From Flavobacterium sp. (GTDB lineage: Bacteria; Bacteroidota; Bacteroidia; Flavobacteriales; Flavobacteriaceae): DNA of 64,000 nt. Below the pieces are notes generated by a model, which saw nothing but the letters and a program-made list of their open reading frames with translations, was not told the origin of the DNA and ran no database searches. Positions 15,393-25,900 of this stretch are shown here, piece by piece. A program made the position numbers and the translations under genes. The stretch covers positions 124,001-188,000 of the forward strand of contig NZ_JAHEBT010000052.1 of the NCBI RefSeq assembly GCF_024642105.1. Direction: 5' to 3'. Every line of letters starts with the position of its first letter. The stretch's first letter is position 1.

Positions 15393-16526
15393 CTATTTAT
15401 TTAAAAATTCTAAAACACTATCTGTGATGAATTGAATTTGCTCATCATCTAATTCAGTATGCATGGGCAACGAAATCACTTCTTGTACTAATTGATTTGT
15501 CACTGGGAAATCTTCTTCTTTGTAACGTGCGTCTGCATAGGCTTTTTGACTGTGCAATGGAATTGGATAATAAATGGCACATGGAATTCCCTTGTCTAAT
15601 AAATGTTGCATCAATCCATTTCTATCGGCATCAACAATTCGCAACGTATATTGATGAAAAACATGACAATCACATATCTCACAAATGCTTGGCGCAATGA
15701 TATTTTTGTGTCCCTCTAATGCCGCAGTGTATTTTCTAGCTGCATTTTGTCTGGCTTTATTATACTGATCTAATAATGGTAATTTGACATTCAAAACAGC
15801 TGCTTGAATACTATCTAAACGAGAATTAACTCCCACTACATCGTGATGATATCTTTCATACATCCCGTGATTAACAATACCTCGCAGCGTATGTGCTAAA
15901 GCATCATCATTAGTAAAAATCGCTCCTCCATCTCCGTAACATCCTAAATTTTTAGAAGGAAAGAAAGAAGTGGCTCCTACATGACCTATCGTTCCTGCTT
16001 TCTTTTTAGTCCCATCCGAAAATTTACAATTGGCACCAATCGCCTGTGCATTATCTTCAATTACATACAAATTATGCTCTTTTGCCAAAGCCATAATGGC
16101 TTCCATATTAGCAGCACGACCAAACAAATGAACGGGTACAATAGCCTTCGTCTTTGGAGTGATTGCTTTTCTTATTTTGTCAATATTGATGTTCATGTTA
16201 TGCATATCAACATCGACCAAAACAGGCGTCAATTGCAACAACGCTATTACTTCAACGGTGGCTGCAAAAGTAAAATCAGCAGTAATTACCTCATCTCCGG
16301 GTTGTAACCCTAAACCCATCATTGCAATTTGAAGCGCATCAGTCCCATTAGCACAAGGAATAACGTGTTTCACGCCTAAATAATCTTCCAACGATTTTTG
16401 AAATGAATGAACTTGAGGTCCGTTGATATAGGCATTTGTATCTAAAACTTCTTGAATAGAAGTATTAACTGTCTCTTTTATTGCATCGTATTGACCTTTC
16501 AAGTCAACCATTTGTATTTTTTTCAT
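15393..16526 (-). CDS. DegT/DnrJ/EryC1/StrS family aminotransferase
   Basis: 377 residues. A PLP-dependent enzyme that aminates keto-sugars on nucleotide carriers. PLP lysine K192 in SFFPSKNLGCYGDGGAI, D158 in VIEDNAQAIGA, and substrate loop PVHLFGRAANM are visible. Its N terminus MVDLKGQYDAIKETVN is normal for the family. It precedes galE, so it probably supplies an amino sugar for polysaccharide or lipopolysaccharide. The sugar substrate cannot be deduced. kdtA runs the other way from the 150-base gap upstream. Confidence 0.93.
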   Translation of the reverse strand: MKKIQMVDLKGQYDAIKETVNTSIQEVLDTNAYINGPQVHSFQKSLEDYLGVKHVIPCANGTDALQIAMMGLGLQPGDEVITADFTFAATVEVIALLQLTPVLVDVDMHNMNINIDKIRKAITPKTKAIVPVHLFGRAANMEAIMALAKEHNLYVIEDNAQAIGANCKFSDGTKKKAGTIGHVGATSFFPSKNLGCYGDGGAIFTNDDALAHTLRGIVNHGMYERYHHDVVGVNSRLDSIQAAVLNVKLPLLDQYNKARQNAARKYTAALEGHKNIIAPSICEICDCHVFHQYTLRIVDADRNGLMQHLLDKGIPCAIYYPIPLHSQKAYADARYKEEDFPVTNQLVQEVISLPMHTELDDEQIQFITDSVLEFLNK

Positions 16527-16679
16527 TTACTTTTTGTTTAATGATTGGAAGATTTTCAATTTAAAATTCCAACTAAAGTGAGTCCATTCGTAAAACGAAA
16601 AACAAAAATAGGTATTTAATGAGTTCTAACCAATCAAAATAAAATAAAGAAACTGTATTTTAGCAGCAAAATATCGGGT

Positions 16680-17906
16680 ATGCTTTTTATTTACAGTAAA
16701 ATTGTTTCAATAGCAGGAGTATTACTGCAACTTATTGCGCTATTTGTACCAAAAATCAAACTTTTTGTTACAGGAAGACAAGACGTGTTTTTAACTTTAA
16801 AAACCAAAATCAACCCCAATGACAAAACCATTTGGTTTCATGCTGCTTCATTAGGAGAATACGAACAGGGATTACCTGTAATTGAAAAAATCAAAATAAA
16901 ATACCCCAACCATAAAATCATCGTTAGCTTTTTCTCTCCGTCTGGCTATGAAGTGCGCAAAAACAACACCGTAGCAGATGCAACTGTTTATTTGCCTTTA
17001 GACACGATGAAAAACGCTAAAAAATTCATTCAGTTAGTGCATCCTGACTTGGTGTTTTTCATTAAATATGAATTTTGGCCTAATTATTTGAACGAACTTA
17101 AAAAACAACACATACCAACTTACTTGATTTCAGGAATTTTTAGAGAAAAACAGGCTTTCTTTAAATGGTATGGAGGATTTTACAAAAAAGCATTGGAGGC
17201 ATTTACTTACTTCTTTGTTCAAAACGAAAGTTCATTACAATTACTCCATCAACTAGGGAAACAAAATGCTATCATTTCAGGAGATACTCGTTTTGACAGA
17301 GTAGCAAGCATTTTAGAAAAAGACAATAGCCTCGATTTTATTGCTGCATTTAAAAACGAAAAAACAACCATCGTTGCAGGAAGTTCTTGGCCAAAAGACG
17401 AAGAATTATTACTAAATTTCATTAATTCAAGTACCGCTGACTGCAAATTTATAATTGCACCACACAACATTAAATCGGAACAAATCCAGCTATTAAAAAA
17501 TAATTGCACCAAAAAAGTACTTTTGTTTTCAGAAAAAGAAAACAAAAATAGCACAGACTACGAGGTGTTTATCATAGACACAATAGGAATCCTGACCAAA
17601 ATATACAGTTATGCGGATATTGCTTATGTTGGAGGCGGATTTGGACATCCTGGAGTTCATAACATCTTAGAACCTGCTACTTTTGGCATACCAATAGTAA
17701 TTGGCCCCAACTACTCACATTTTGCAGAAGCTACCGACTTAGTAAATTTGAAAGGATGTATATCCATCAAAAATCAAGAAGAATTAAACTTTAATTTTCA
17801 AAATCTAATTGAAGACAAAAAGACACGCCGTGAGAGAGGAACTATTTGCGCTAATTTTGTACAAAAAAACAAAGGAGCAACCCATCAAATCATAAAGAAC
17901 CTATAA
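16680..17906 (+). CDS. waaA: 3-deoxy-D-manno-octulosonic acid (Kdo) transferase
   Basis: 408 residues, GT-30 family, N-terminal membrane anchor (about residues 5-30). The family signature WFHAASLGEYEQGLPVI places the probable catalytic base at E60. C-terminal GT-B motifs include VGGGFGHPGVHNILEPATFGIP-type residues at about 318-340. It adds Kdo to lipid A precursor on the inner face of the membrane. Full length. Divergent from the sugar aminotransferase gene, in keeping with an outer-envelope theme. Confidence 0.94.
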   Translation: MLFIYSKIVSIAGVLLQLIALFVPKIKLFVTGRQDVFLTLKTKINPNDKTIWFHAASLGEYEQGLPVIEKIKIKYPNHKIIVSFFSPSGYEVRKNNTVADATVYLPLDTMKNAKKFIQLVHPDLVFFIKYEFWPNYLNELKKQHIPTYLISGIFREKQAFFKWYGGFYKKALEAFTYFFVQNESSLQLLHQLGKQNAIISGDTRFDRVASILEKDNSLDFIAAFKNEKTTIVAGSSWPKDEELLLNFINSSTADCKFIIAPHNIKSEQIQLLKNNCTKKVLLFSEKENKNSTDYEVFIIDTIGILTKIYSYADIAYVGGGFGHPGVHNILEPATFGIPIVIGPNYSHFAEATDLVNLKGCISIKNQEELNFNFQNLIEDKKTRRERGTICANFVQKNKGATHQIIKNL

Positions 17907-18045
17907 CAACCTAAACTATTTAAAAAAATAAGCCGTTTTTATTGATTTTCCTCCCTTTAAAACCCTATTTAACATAAATAAGCCTGTATTGACGAATATT
18001 ATTTAAAAAAAAAATGAAAAAATATTTTACATATTAAAAATTTTA

Positions 18046-18053
18046 TATCTTTG
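18046..18053 (+). promoter_or_regulatory. Probable -7 element of the Ala-rich lipoprotein gene
   Basis: TATCTTTG fits TAnnTTTG and stands 37 bases before the ATG. A TTG at the right distance is missing; the surroundings are very A/T-rich. Confidence 0.4.
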
Positions 18054-18090
18054 CCACGAATTAATAATTAACCTTTTATAATAAAGTAAG

Positions 18091-18285
18091 ATGAAAAAAG
18101 TATTTTTAAGTTTAGCTGTTGTTGCTGTATTAACTGTTGTATCTTGTAAAAAAGCTGATGCTGCTGCTGAAGAAGTAGCTGCTGATACTACTGCTGTAGC
18201 TGTTGATTCTGCTGCAACTGATACTGCTGCTGTAGCTGTTGATTCTGCTGCTGCTCCAGTTGATTCTGCTGCTGCTGCAAAGTAA
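18091..18285 (+). CDS. Small alanine-rich lipoprotein
   Basis: 64 residues. Signal peptide and lipobox LTVVSC put the lipidated cysteine at residue 19. The mature 46 residues hold 20 alanines and repeats of AVAVDSAA and PVDSAAA; no fold is expected. Almost every alanine uses GCT, a mark of a strongly expressed gene. It has its own promoter-like element and terminator, so it is monocistronic. It may be an abundant envelope spacer protein, but nothing shows a definite role. Confidence 0.82.
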   Translation: MKKVFLSLAVVAVLTVVSCKKADAAAEEVAADTTAVAVDSAATDTAAVAVDSAAAPVDSAAAAK

Positions 18286-18308
18286 TTAAATTACGACACA
18301 GAAAAAAT

Positions 18309-18338
18309 TAAGCCGTACACTTAGTGTAACGGCTTTTT
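18309..18338 (+). terminator. Terminator after the lipoprotein gene
   Basis: AAGCCGT-ACAC pairs with GTGT-ACGGCTT with a bulge; seven T follow. Confidence 0.85.
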
Positions 18339-18386
18339 TTATTTTAGATTAAACTCTAATTTACAGAAGATTGATTACTATTTTTG

Positions 18387-18734
18387 TCAATCTGAAAAAA
18401 TAACATCATTAGTCGAAAAGTCCAACACATCTGACTGTGCTGCATATTTTACAATCTCATCAATTCCTTTCTGAAGACGTAATTCGGTATTGTACTTTCT
18501 ACTAGTTGCAAAATGCACTCCATCCAAAAGCAACTTAAAATAAAACTTACCTTTAGTTGATTTAAACTTTAGGAAAGTAACCAAATCAATATTCGCTTTG
18601 AATTTTTCAATATCCTCTTCTCCTTCAAATTTAAGCTCATAGCTCAAACTCGTAAAGATAGTCTTCCCTTTTCTAGAAGCAAATACAAACTTGTATTCGT
18701 CATTGAATCGTTTTGTTATTACAAAAGTTCCCAT
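18387..18734 (-). CDS. DUF1508 (YegP) family protein
   Basis: 115 residues of the two-repeat YegP-like fold: GTFVITKRFNDEYKFVFASRKG and, later, YFKLLLDGVHFATSRKYNT, each with a following helix. These small cytosolic proteins have no known activity. The unit is more diverged than in classical YegP, where each repeat contains NG-I and SE-Y motifs. It is isolated between the lipoprotein terminator and the tRNA pair. Confidence 0.78.
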   Translation of the reverse strand: MGTFVITKRFNDEYKFVFASRKGKTIFTSLSYELKFEGEEDIEKFKANIDLVTFLKFKSTKGKFYFKLLLDGVHFATSRKYNTELRLQKGIDEIVKYAAQSDVLDFSTNDVIFSD

Positions 18735-18782
18735 ATTTTAAATCTAATTCTAAAAAAGTATATTACTCATTTTTTATAAAAC

Positions 18783-18810
18783 AAAAAAAAGCCTCTTCAA
18801 TTGAAGAGGC
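18783..18810 (-). terminator. Terminator after the tRNA pair
   Basis: GCCTCTTCAA/TTGAAGAGGC is a perfect 10-bp palindrome at 18791-18810, followed on the minus strand by eight T. Confidence 0.9.
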
Positions 18811-18815
18811 TTTAG

Positions 18816-18901
18816 TACTCAGAGCGGGACTTGAACCCGCACGAACATTGCTGTTCACTGGATTTTAAGTCCAGCGTGTCTACCAATTTCACCATCCGAG
18901 C
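18816..18901 (-). tRNA. tRNA-Leu (anticodon TAA)
   Basis: 86 bases read on the minus strand. Acceptor stem GCTCGGA/TCTGAGT with discriminator A, D-loop GGTAGACACG, anticodon stem CTGGA-CTTAAAA-TCCAG giving anticodon TAA, a long class II variable arm and T-arm GCGGGTTCAAGTCCCGC. CCA is not encoded. Confidence 0.96.
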
Positions 18902-18916
18902 ATTATATGGTCTTGT

Positions 18917-18992
18917 TGGAGCGAAAAACGGGGCTCGAACCCGCGACCTCGACCTTGGCAAGGTCGCGCTCTACCAACTGAGCTATTTTCGC
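18917..18992 (-). tRNA. tRNA-Gly (anticodon GCC), CCA encoded
   Basis: 76 bases including the terminal CCA. Acceptor GCGAAAA/TTTTCGC with discriminator T, anticodon loop TTGCCAA giving GCC, T-arm CGGGTTCGAGCCCCG. It precedes tRNA-Leu by 15 bases and probably shares its transcript. Confidence 0.96.
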
Positions 18993-19138
18993 ATTTTCAA
19001 TTCTTGTGAAAGAATCGCGATACTTGTTCTGTATTGCGGATGCAAATTTAATACATTAATTCAATTACACAAGCCTTTTCTCCAAAAAAATAGTCCTAAA
19101 AAGTTAATCTTCTGATAACGTAAACTTTAAAATCAAAA

Positions 19139-21745
19139 CTATTTTTTTGTCAGCATTCTTTTTATTTCATTCAGCTTCATCAAAGCCTCCATCGGCGTAA
19201 TAGTATTGATATCTAAATTCAGAATTTCTTCTTTAATTTCTTCCAAAAGCGGATCATCTAAATTGAAAAAACTCATTTGCATTTCTTCTTTAGCTTCCTT
19301 GATACCATTGAGCGCATCATTCGAATGGTTCTTTTCTAATTTCTTCAATAGCTTTTGCGCTTTCAAAATTACAATCTGAGGCATTCCTGCCATTTTAGCA
19401 ACGTGGATACCAAAACTGTGAGCACTTCCTCCTTTAATCAACTTTCTGACAAAAAGAACGGTATCTTTTAATTCTTTCACCGCTACATTATAATTCTGAA
19501 TTCTTGGCAACGACTCACTCATTTCATTCAACTCGTGATAATGGGTTGCAAAGAGCGTCTTAGGCTGTGCTGGATGCTCATGTAAAAATTCGGCAATAGC
19601 CCAAGCAATCGATATTCCATCATACGTGCTTGTCCCTCTTCCAATCTCGTCTAAAAGCACCAAACTTCGGTCTGAAATATTGTTCAAAATAGAGGCAGTT
19701 TCGTTCATTTCAACCATAAAAGTTGATTCGCCCATCGAAATGTTATCACTTGCTCCTACTCGCGTAAAAATTTTATCTACAATTCCCATTCGTACGCTCT
19801 CTGCTGGAACAAAACTTCCCATTTGAGCCAAGAGCACAATTAAAGCTGTTTGCCGCAAAATAGCCGATTTCCCCGACATATTAGGCCCAGTAATCATAAT
19901 CAACTGCTGTGTTTCTCTATCCAAGAACACGTCATTAGAAATGTAAGGAGTTCCAACGGGTAATTGTTTCTCAATCACAGGATGTCTTCCTTCTTTAATT
20001 TCTAATTCGAAGCTCTCATCAATTTCTGGACAAACGTATTTATTTTCAATCGCCAATTGCGTAAACGAACACAAACAATCCAATTGCGCTATCAAATTCG
20101 CATTCATTTGAACAGGCTTGATATACGTACCAATCCATTGTACTAATTGTTCAAATAATTCAGATTCAATTTTATGTATTTTTTCTTCGGCACCAAAAAT
20201 CTTCGTTTCGTATTCTTTCAACTCTTCGGTAATGTAGCGTTCTGCGTTCACCAAAGTTTGTTTGCGAATCCATTCCTCAGGCACTTTATCTTTATGAGTA
20301 TTTCTTACTTCAATATAGTACCCAAAAACATTATTGAACGAAATTTTCAAAGATGAAATTCCTGTTCTTTCGGATTCTCTTCTTTCGATTCCTTCCAAAA
20401 ACTCTTTTCCTGAAGTAGAAATAACACGCAGTTCGTCTAATTCGGTATTCACCCCTACAGCAATCGCATTCCCTTTGGCAATAGCCACAGGCGCTTCTTG
20501 ATTCAGCGTGGTTTTTATTTTCTCACGCAACAAATCACAACTATGCAAACTGTCTCCAATCACTTTTACTGCTTCTTGTGAACTTTGCAAAGCCAATGCT
20601 TTAATTGGAAGTATCGCATCTAACGATTCTTTTAAATACACTACTTCACGTGGCGATACTTTTCCCGTCGCTATTTTCGAAATCAAACGTTCTAAATCCG
20701 AAATTTGTTTGATTTGCGATTGTATATTTTTTAAAATTTCTTGATTGTCTTTCAAATAAGTCACCACCTGATGACGGCTTTGGATTTTAGCTGTGTCTTT
20801 TAATGGCAAAGCCAACCAACGTTTCAACAAACGCCCACCCATTGGCGAAAGCGTTCTGTCAATAACATCGAGTAAGGTAACCGCATTGGGATTATAACTG
20901 TGATACAATTCCAAGTTACGAATAGTGAATCGGTCCATCCAAACATAAGCATCTTCTGCGATTCGTTGAATAGACGTAATATGTTGTACTTTGTTATGTT
21001 GTGTTTCAGACAAATAATACAAGATCGCACCCGCAGCGATTATTCCTTCTTTCAATTCTTCAATCCCAAAACCCTTCAACGAAACCGTTTGAAAATGTTT
21101 GGTTAAAGTTTCAAAAGCATAGTCTTCTTTATACAACCAATCTTCCAAATAAAAACTATGATAATCTTCTCCAAAAGCAGCTTTGAAATCATTTTTATTA
21201 TTCTTTGGAACCAAAACTTCACTTGGGCTAAAATTCTGAAGCAATTTATCAATATACTCCGCATTCCCTTGTGCGGTAAGAAACTCTCCCGTTGAAACAT
21301 CTAAAAACGAAATTCCAATGGTTTTATTGGTAAAATAAATTGAAGCTAAAAAATTATTGACTTTAGCTTGCAACACCTCATCATTCATTGAAACACCTGG
21401 GGTAACTAACTCGGTAACTCCACGTTTCACGATGGATTTAGTCATTTTAGGGTCTTCGAGTTGGTCACAAATTGCAACACGCAAACCTGCTTTGACTAAT
21501 TTGGGCAAATAGGTATTTAAAGAATGGTGTGGAAACCCTGCTAAAGCCGTTTCGGTTTCAGAACCAGCTCCTCTTTTTGTCAATACAATTCCTAAGATTT
21601 TTGAAGCTCTAATTGCGTCTTCTCCAAATGTTTCGTAAAAATCACCTACTCGGAACAACAAACACGCATCAGGGTATTTTGCCTTGATTTCGTTGTATTG
21701 TTTCATTAACGGAGTTTCTTTAACTACTTTCTCTTTAGTTGCCAA
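19139..21745 (-). CDS. mutS: DNA mismatch repair protein MutS
   Basis: About 868 residues from the TTG at 21745, which gives the usual beginning (M)[20 protein letters not shown]; another TTG lies six codons upstream and no ATG is near. Mismatch-binding motif [14 protein letters not shown] at the N terminus, Walker A GPNMSGKS at about 620-627, Walker [17 protein letters not shown], and [13 protein letters not shown]. It recognises mispairs and starts methyl-independent repair with MutL. Full length and intact. No mutL neighbour. Confidence 0.97.
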   Translation of the reverse strand: MATKEKVVKETPLMKQYNEIKAKYPDACLLFRVGDFYETFGEDAIRASKILGIVLTKRGAGSETETALAGFPHHSLNTYLPKLVKAGLRVAICDQLEDPKMTKSIVKRGVTELVTPGVSMNDEVLQAKVNNFLASIYFTNKTIGISFLDVSTGEFLTAQGNAEYIDKLLQNFSPSEVLVPKNNKNDFKAAFGEDYHSFYLEDWLYKEDYAFETLTKHFQTVSLKGFGIEELKEGIIAAGAILYYLSETQHNKVQHITSIQRIAEDAYVWMDRFTIRNLELYHSYNPNAVTLLDVIDRTLSPMGGRLLKRWLALPLKDTAKIQSRHQVVTYLKDNQEILKNIQSQIKQISDLERLISKIATGKVSPREVVYLKESLDAILPIKALALQSSQEAVKVIGDSLHSCDLLREKIKTTLNQEAPVAIAKGNAIAVGVNTELDELRVISTSGKEFLEGIERRESERTGISSLKISFNNVFGYYIEVRNTHKDKVPEEWIRKQTLVNAERYITEELKEYETKIFGAEEKIHKIESELFEQLVQWIGTYIKPVQMNANLIAQLDCLCSFTQLAIENKYVCPEIDESFELEIKEGRHPVIEKQLPVGTPYISNDVFLDRETQQLIMITGPNMSGKSAILRQTALIVLLAQMGSFVPAESVRMGIVDKIFTRVGASDNISMGESTFMVEMNETASILNNISDRSLVLLDEIGRGTSTYDGISIAWAIAEFLHEHPAQPKTLFATHYHELNEMSESLPRIQNYNVAVKELKDTVLFVRKLIKGGSAHSFGIHVAKMAGMPQIVILKAQKLLKKLEKNHSNDALNGIKEAKEEMQMSFFNLDDPLLEEIKEEILNLDINTITPMEALMKLNEIKRMLTKK

Positions 21746-21909
21746 TTTAAATATTTTAGTCAATTATAAAATGTGTGAGCGAATTTATAGATTTTATAGC
21801 GAATTACGAACTGTTCTAAAATTTTAAACTATTTTTAAGTAAAATTTAAGAGGTAATTTCTATTTTTTATCTAGATTTGTCTTTTACAATTTAAAATAAC
21901 TATAGATTT

Positions 21910-22338
21910 ATGAAAAAAATACTAGTTTTAGCCTTATTAGTTTTAGGAACTGTGGCTACTAATGCACAAGAAACTTCAAAAAAAGTAAAAACAGCAACTA
22001 GCAAAGTAATTGGAGCAGGAATGGTTTTTGCTAACGAAGTAATTGATTACGGAACAATTAATCAAAATGCTGATGGAAAACGCGAATTCGTATTTACTAA
22101 TAATGGTAATGCTCCTTTAATAATTACTAATGCACAAGGTTCTTGTGGTTGTACAGTGCCTTCTAGTCCAAAAGAGCCAATTGCTCCTGGAGCAAAAGGA
22201 GTTATTGGTGTAAAATACGACACTAACAGAGTGGGGGCTTTTACAAAAACAGTTACTATTTCATCAAACGCAGCAGGTCAACCAACTAAAGTTTTGACTA
22301 TCAAAGGTACTATTGTTGCTGCACCAGCAAAAAGCTAA
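21910..22338 (+). CDS. DUF1573 domain protein, secreted
   Basis: 142 residues: signal peptide (ILVLALLVLGTVATNAQ), then a single immunoglobulin-like DUF1573 domain with IDYGTINQNADGKREFVFTN, a conserved ITNAQGSCGCTVPSSPKEP and GVIGVKYDTNRVGAFTKTV. This family is common in Bacteroidota, often in many copies, with unknown role in the periplasm or envelope. The two close cysteines (CGC) could bind metal or form a disulfide. TAGATTTG at 21872-21879 may be the -7 box. A strong terminator follows. Confidence 0.9.
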   Translation: MKKILVLALLVLGTVATNAQETSKKVKTATSKVIGAGMVFANEVIDYGTINQNADGKREFVFTNNGNAPLIITNAQGSCGCTVPSSPKEPIAPGAKGVIGVKYDTNRVGAFTKTVTISSNAAGQPTKVLTIKGTIVAAPAKS

Positions 22339-22358
22339 TTTTATTTCAAAATAAACAC

Positions 22359-22392
22359 AAAAGCTTCCTACTTTCACGGAAGCTTTTTTTTT
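22359..22392 (+). terminator. Terminator after the DUF1573 gene
   Basis: AAAAGCTTCC pairs with GGAAGCTTTT, then a T-tract. Confidence 0.88.
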
Positions 22393-22411
22393 ACCTATAC
22401 CCTACAATACA

Positions 22412-22948
22412 ATGAGAAAATTAGAGAATAGCGAACTCGACAGAAAATCGGTTGCAGATTTTAAAAAATCCGAAAAGACGCCTTTAATTTTGGTCTTGGA
22501 TGACATTCGCAGTTTACACAATATTGGTTCTGTTTTTAGAACTGCTGATGCTTTTTTAATTGAAAAAATCTACCTGTGTGGCATTACTGCAACTCCACCC
22601 AATAAAGAAATTCACAAAACAGCACTTGGTGCTACTGAAACTGTAGCTTGGGAACATGCTGAAAATGTTTTGGATGTAATCCAAAAACTAAAAGCGGAAA
22701 AAATTCAGACTATTGCTATCGAACAAGTCGAAAGCGCTATTTTTCTTCAAGACTTTAAAGTAGCAACTAATCAAAAATACGCCCTTGTTTTTGGCAATGA
22801 AGTTTTTGGAGTAGCACAAGAAGCTGTAGCTCTATGTGATGGCGCTATAGAGATTCCGCAGTTAGGAACTAAACATTCTCTAAATATTTCTGTAAGTGCA
22901 GGAATTGTAGTCTGGGATTTGTTCAAAAAAATACATTTTATAAAATAA
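22412..22948 (+). CDS. TrmH/SpoU family RNA 2'-O-methyltransferase
   Basis: 178 residues, SPOUT fold with the trefoil-knot motifs: LVLDDIRSLHNIGSVFRTADAF (motif 1), YALVFGNEVFGVAQEAV (motif 2), and IEIPQLGTKHSLNISVSAGI (motif 3, with the SAM-binding loop). It methylates ribose in tRNA or rRNA; no extra N-terminal RNA-binding domain is present. Which nucleotide is the target is unknown. It is tightly followed by the large T9SS cargo gene, probably by chance. Confidence 0.92.
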   Translation: MRKLENSELDRKSVADFKKSEKTPLILVLDDIRSLHNIGSVFRTADAFLIEKIYLCGITATPPNKEIHKTALGATETVAWEHAENVLDVIQKLKAEKIQTIAIEQVESAIFLQDFKVATNQKYALVFGNEVFGVAQEAVALCDGAIEIPQLGTKHSLNISVSAGIVVWDLFKKIHFIK

Positions 22949-22984
22949 ATTCACCCAATCAGCTGAAAATACTATATTTATAGC

Positions 22985-25900
22985 ATGAAGAAAAGAAATA
23001 CCACAACATTCTTCTTAACGATTCTTATAGTATTTGGAATCCAAATGGGATATTCAAACCCTCTCTCTTTTGAACCACCTACAAAAAAATTAGTCGCAAC
23101 TATCGCCCCCTCGATTACAGCAACAGGCAATTTATCTTATTGCCCTCTTTCGCAAACAAAAATTGTTAGTACAGTGAGTATTTCTCATGATCCTTCTGAA
23201 CTAACTACTGATGCAGTTTATATTCAAATTGCTGGTGGCTATGTAATTGGAACAGACCAATTACTATTAACTAATACTGCCTCACATCCAACTATAACTT
23301 CTTCATGGAACTCCGTAGAAGGAAAATTAACTCTCTCTAGTCCCACTACAGGAACACAAGTTAATTATTCTGAATTTGAAGCGGCAATTAAGGATGTTGC
23401 CTATTACAATTCTTCTCCTAATCCATCTGGAACACGTAACTTTTCTATTTCTTTAGGGAATGGACAAGCCAATTATTTACCAAGTAATGGACACTATTAC
23501 GAGTATGTTCCTAGTTTAGGAATTACCTGGACTAATGCCAAAGCAGCTGCGGCTCTAAAAACATTTTATGGAATGCAAGGGTATTTGGCTACATTAACCG
23601 CTGCAGATGAAGCTCAATTAGCCGGAAAACAAGCTCCTGGAACCGGATGGATTGGTGGAACAGATGAATCGGCCGAAGGAGTCTGGAAATGGGTAACTGG
23701 CCCAGAAGGACTAGCTAATGGAGGAACGGGGGTTATTTTTTGGAATGGAACTGCCAATGGCAACTCTCCTAATTTTGCCTTTTGGAATACTGGAGAGCCA
23801 AATCAATCGGGTAATGAAGATTATGCACACATTACGGCACCAGGAGTTGGAATTCCTGGCTCATGGAATGACTTATCCAATACAGGAGGATCCAGTGGGT
23901 CATACCAACCTAAAGGCTACATAGTAGAATACGGAGGGATGCCTGGAGATCCTACATTACAACTTTCTGCCAGTACCACACTTTCAATTGCAGCGCAAAT
24001 TACCACAACCACTCCAGCTTCACATTGTGGACCAGGCAGCATAACACTTAGTGCAACAGCTTCTTCTGGAACAATTAGTTGGTACAATACCAATACAGGA
24101 GGAACTGTATTAGGAACTGGGACAAATTACACTACTCCCACGCTCAGTAACACTACTTCTTACTATGTAACAACATCAGACTGTACAGTAAGAACAGAAA
24201 TTAAAGCAACAATAGTAAATCTGCCCAATTACCCGAGTTCTACTAATTCTATTACTTATTGCTTAAATAATACTGCAACACCTTTAACCGCAACTGCTGA
24301 TGCAAATAGCACGCTCAATTGGTACACTGTAGCTAGTGGAGGAACTTCAAGTTCTACCAGCCCTACTCCTACAACATCCGCTAGCGGAATTACTAAATAT
24401 TATGTCAGTCAAACCAACACACTAACAGCTTGCGAAGGAGCTCGTACCGAAATTACCGTCACTGTAAACGCATTACCTACCGCTCCCGGTATAGCTCCCA
24501 TTTCCTATTGTTTAAACAACACTGCAACACCTTTAACCGCAACTGCTGATGCAAATAACACGCTTAATTGGTACACTGTAGCTAGCGATGGAACTTCAAG
24601 TGCTACCAGTCCTACTCCCTCAACCACATCTAGCGGAATTACTAAATTTTATGTCAGTCAAACCAATACACTAACAGCTTGTGAAGGACCGCGTACCGAA
24701 ATTAACGTCACGGTAAATGCATTACCAAATACTCCCAGTGTAGCTCCAATTTCTTATTGTTTAAACAACACTGCAACACCTTTAACCGCAACTGCTGATG
24801 CAAATAGCACCCTGAATTGGTACACTGCTGCTAGCGGAGGAACTTCAAGTACAACTAGTCCTGCGCCATTAACTAACTCGAGTGGAACAACTATGTTTTA
24901 TGTCAGTCAAACCAACACACTGACAGGATGTGAAAGCCAGCGTGCCGAAATTAACGTCACGGTAAATCCACTACCTATAGCAAATGATATTATAATTACG
25001 CAATGTGACACCGATTTAATTTCGGATGGAAAAACATCTTTTAATTTAACGGTAAATAATAATCTGATTTCTTCTAATTATGCAAACGAAACTTTCAAAT
25101 ATTACACCTCGTTAAACGGAGCGATGAACGATATAGCAACTGATTTAATCACAAACGAATTGGTTTTTGAAAACACGACTCCTACTTCAATGGACATTTG
25201 GACTAGAATAAATAACTCTTATGGTTGCTTTAGTGTGGGTAAAATAACCTTAAAAGTTCCCACTACTAATTTTCATCCGTCTACAAATTTCACCTATACC
25301 GTCTGTGATGATTTTCTGGACGCTAATGGAAACAATACTGCAAATAATAACGACACGGATGGAATCGCTAGTTTTGATCTTTCTCCATCTAAAGCGATTA
25401 TCTTATCTCAATTACCTTCAAACCAAACATACACCATTAATTACTACAGAACTCAAGCAGATGCCTTGGCGCAAACCAATGCGATTACAACTATCTCTAA
25501 CTATAGAAATATTGGATATCCCAATTCTCAAACACTTTGGATCAGAATAGAAAGTAATCTAGATAATAGTTGTGTAGGACTAGGTCCATACCTCTCTTTG
25601 AATATCGAAAAATTACCCAACATTGAACTCAATTCTACCAATTTGATTTGTTCAAACATCCCCACTTTCTTCGTAACATTAGATGCAGGAGTTTTAAACA
25701 ACAGTAGCGTTTCTAATTTTAATTACCGATGGGGAAAAGATGGTGTCGACTTGAATATAACAACTCCTACATTAGGCGTTAACACAAATGGAGTCTATAC
25801 CGTAGAAGTAGCCACTCCATCGGGCTGTAGTAGAACTAGAACGATACAAGTTACCGCTTCTAATAGTGCAACTATTACGTCAATTGACATTGTGGATTTA

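Noticed and set aside
18831..19115. Open frame across the tRNA pair
   Set aside because: It runs through two clear tRNA genes on the opposite strand; the translation has no family features.
19139..21763. Broken start of mutS because no ATG is near
   Set aside because: TTG at 21745 gives the normal family N terminus, and tsaB and ctaB here also start at TTG, so this is normal start codon use.
24257..25003. Tandem repeats as a non-coding satellite or CRISPR
   Set aside because: The 249-base period keeps the reading frame and encodes Ig-like domains.
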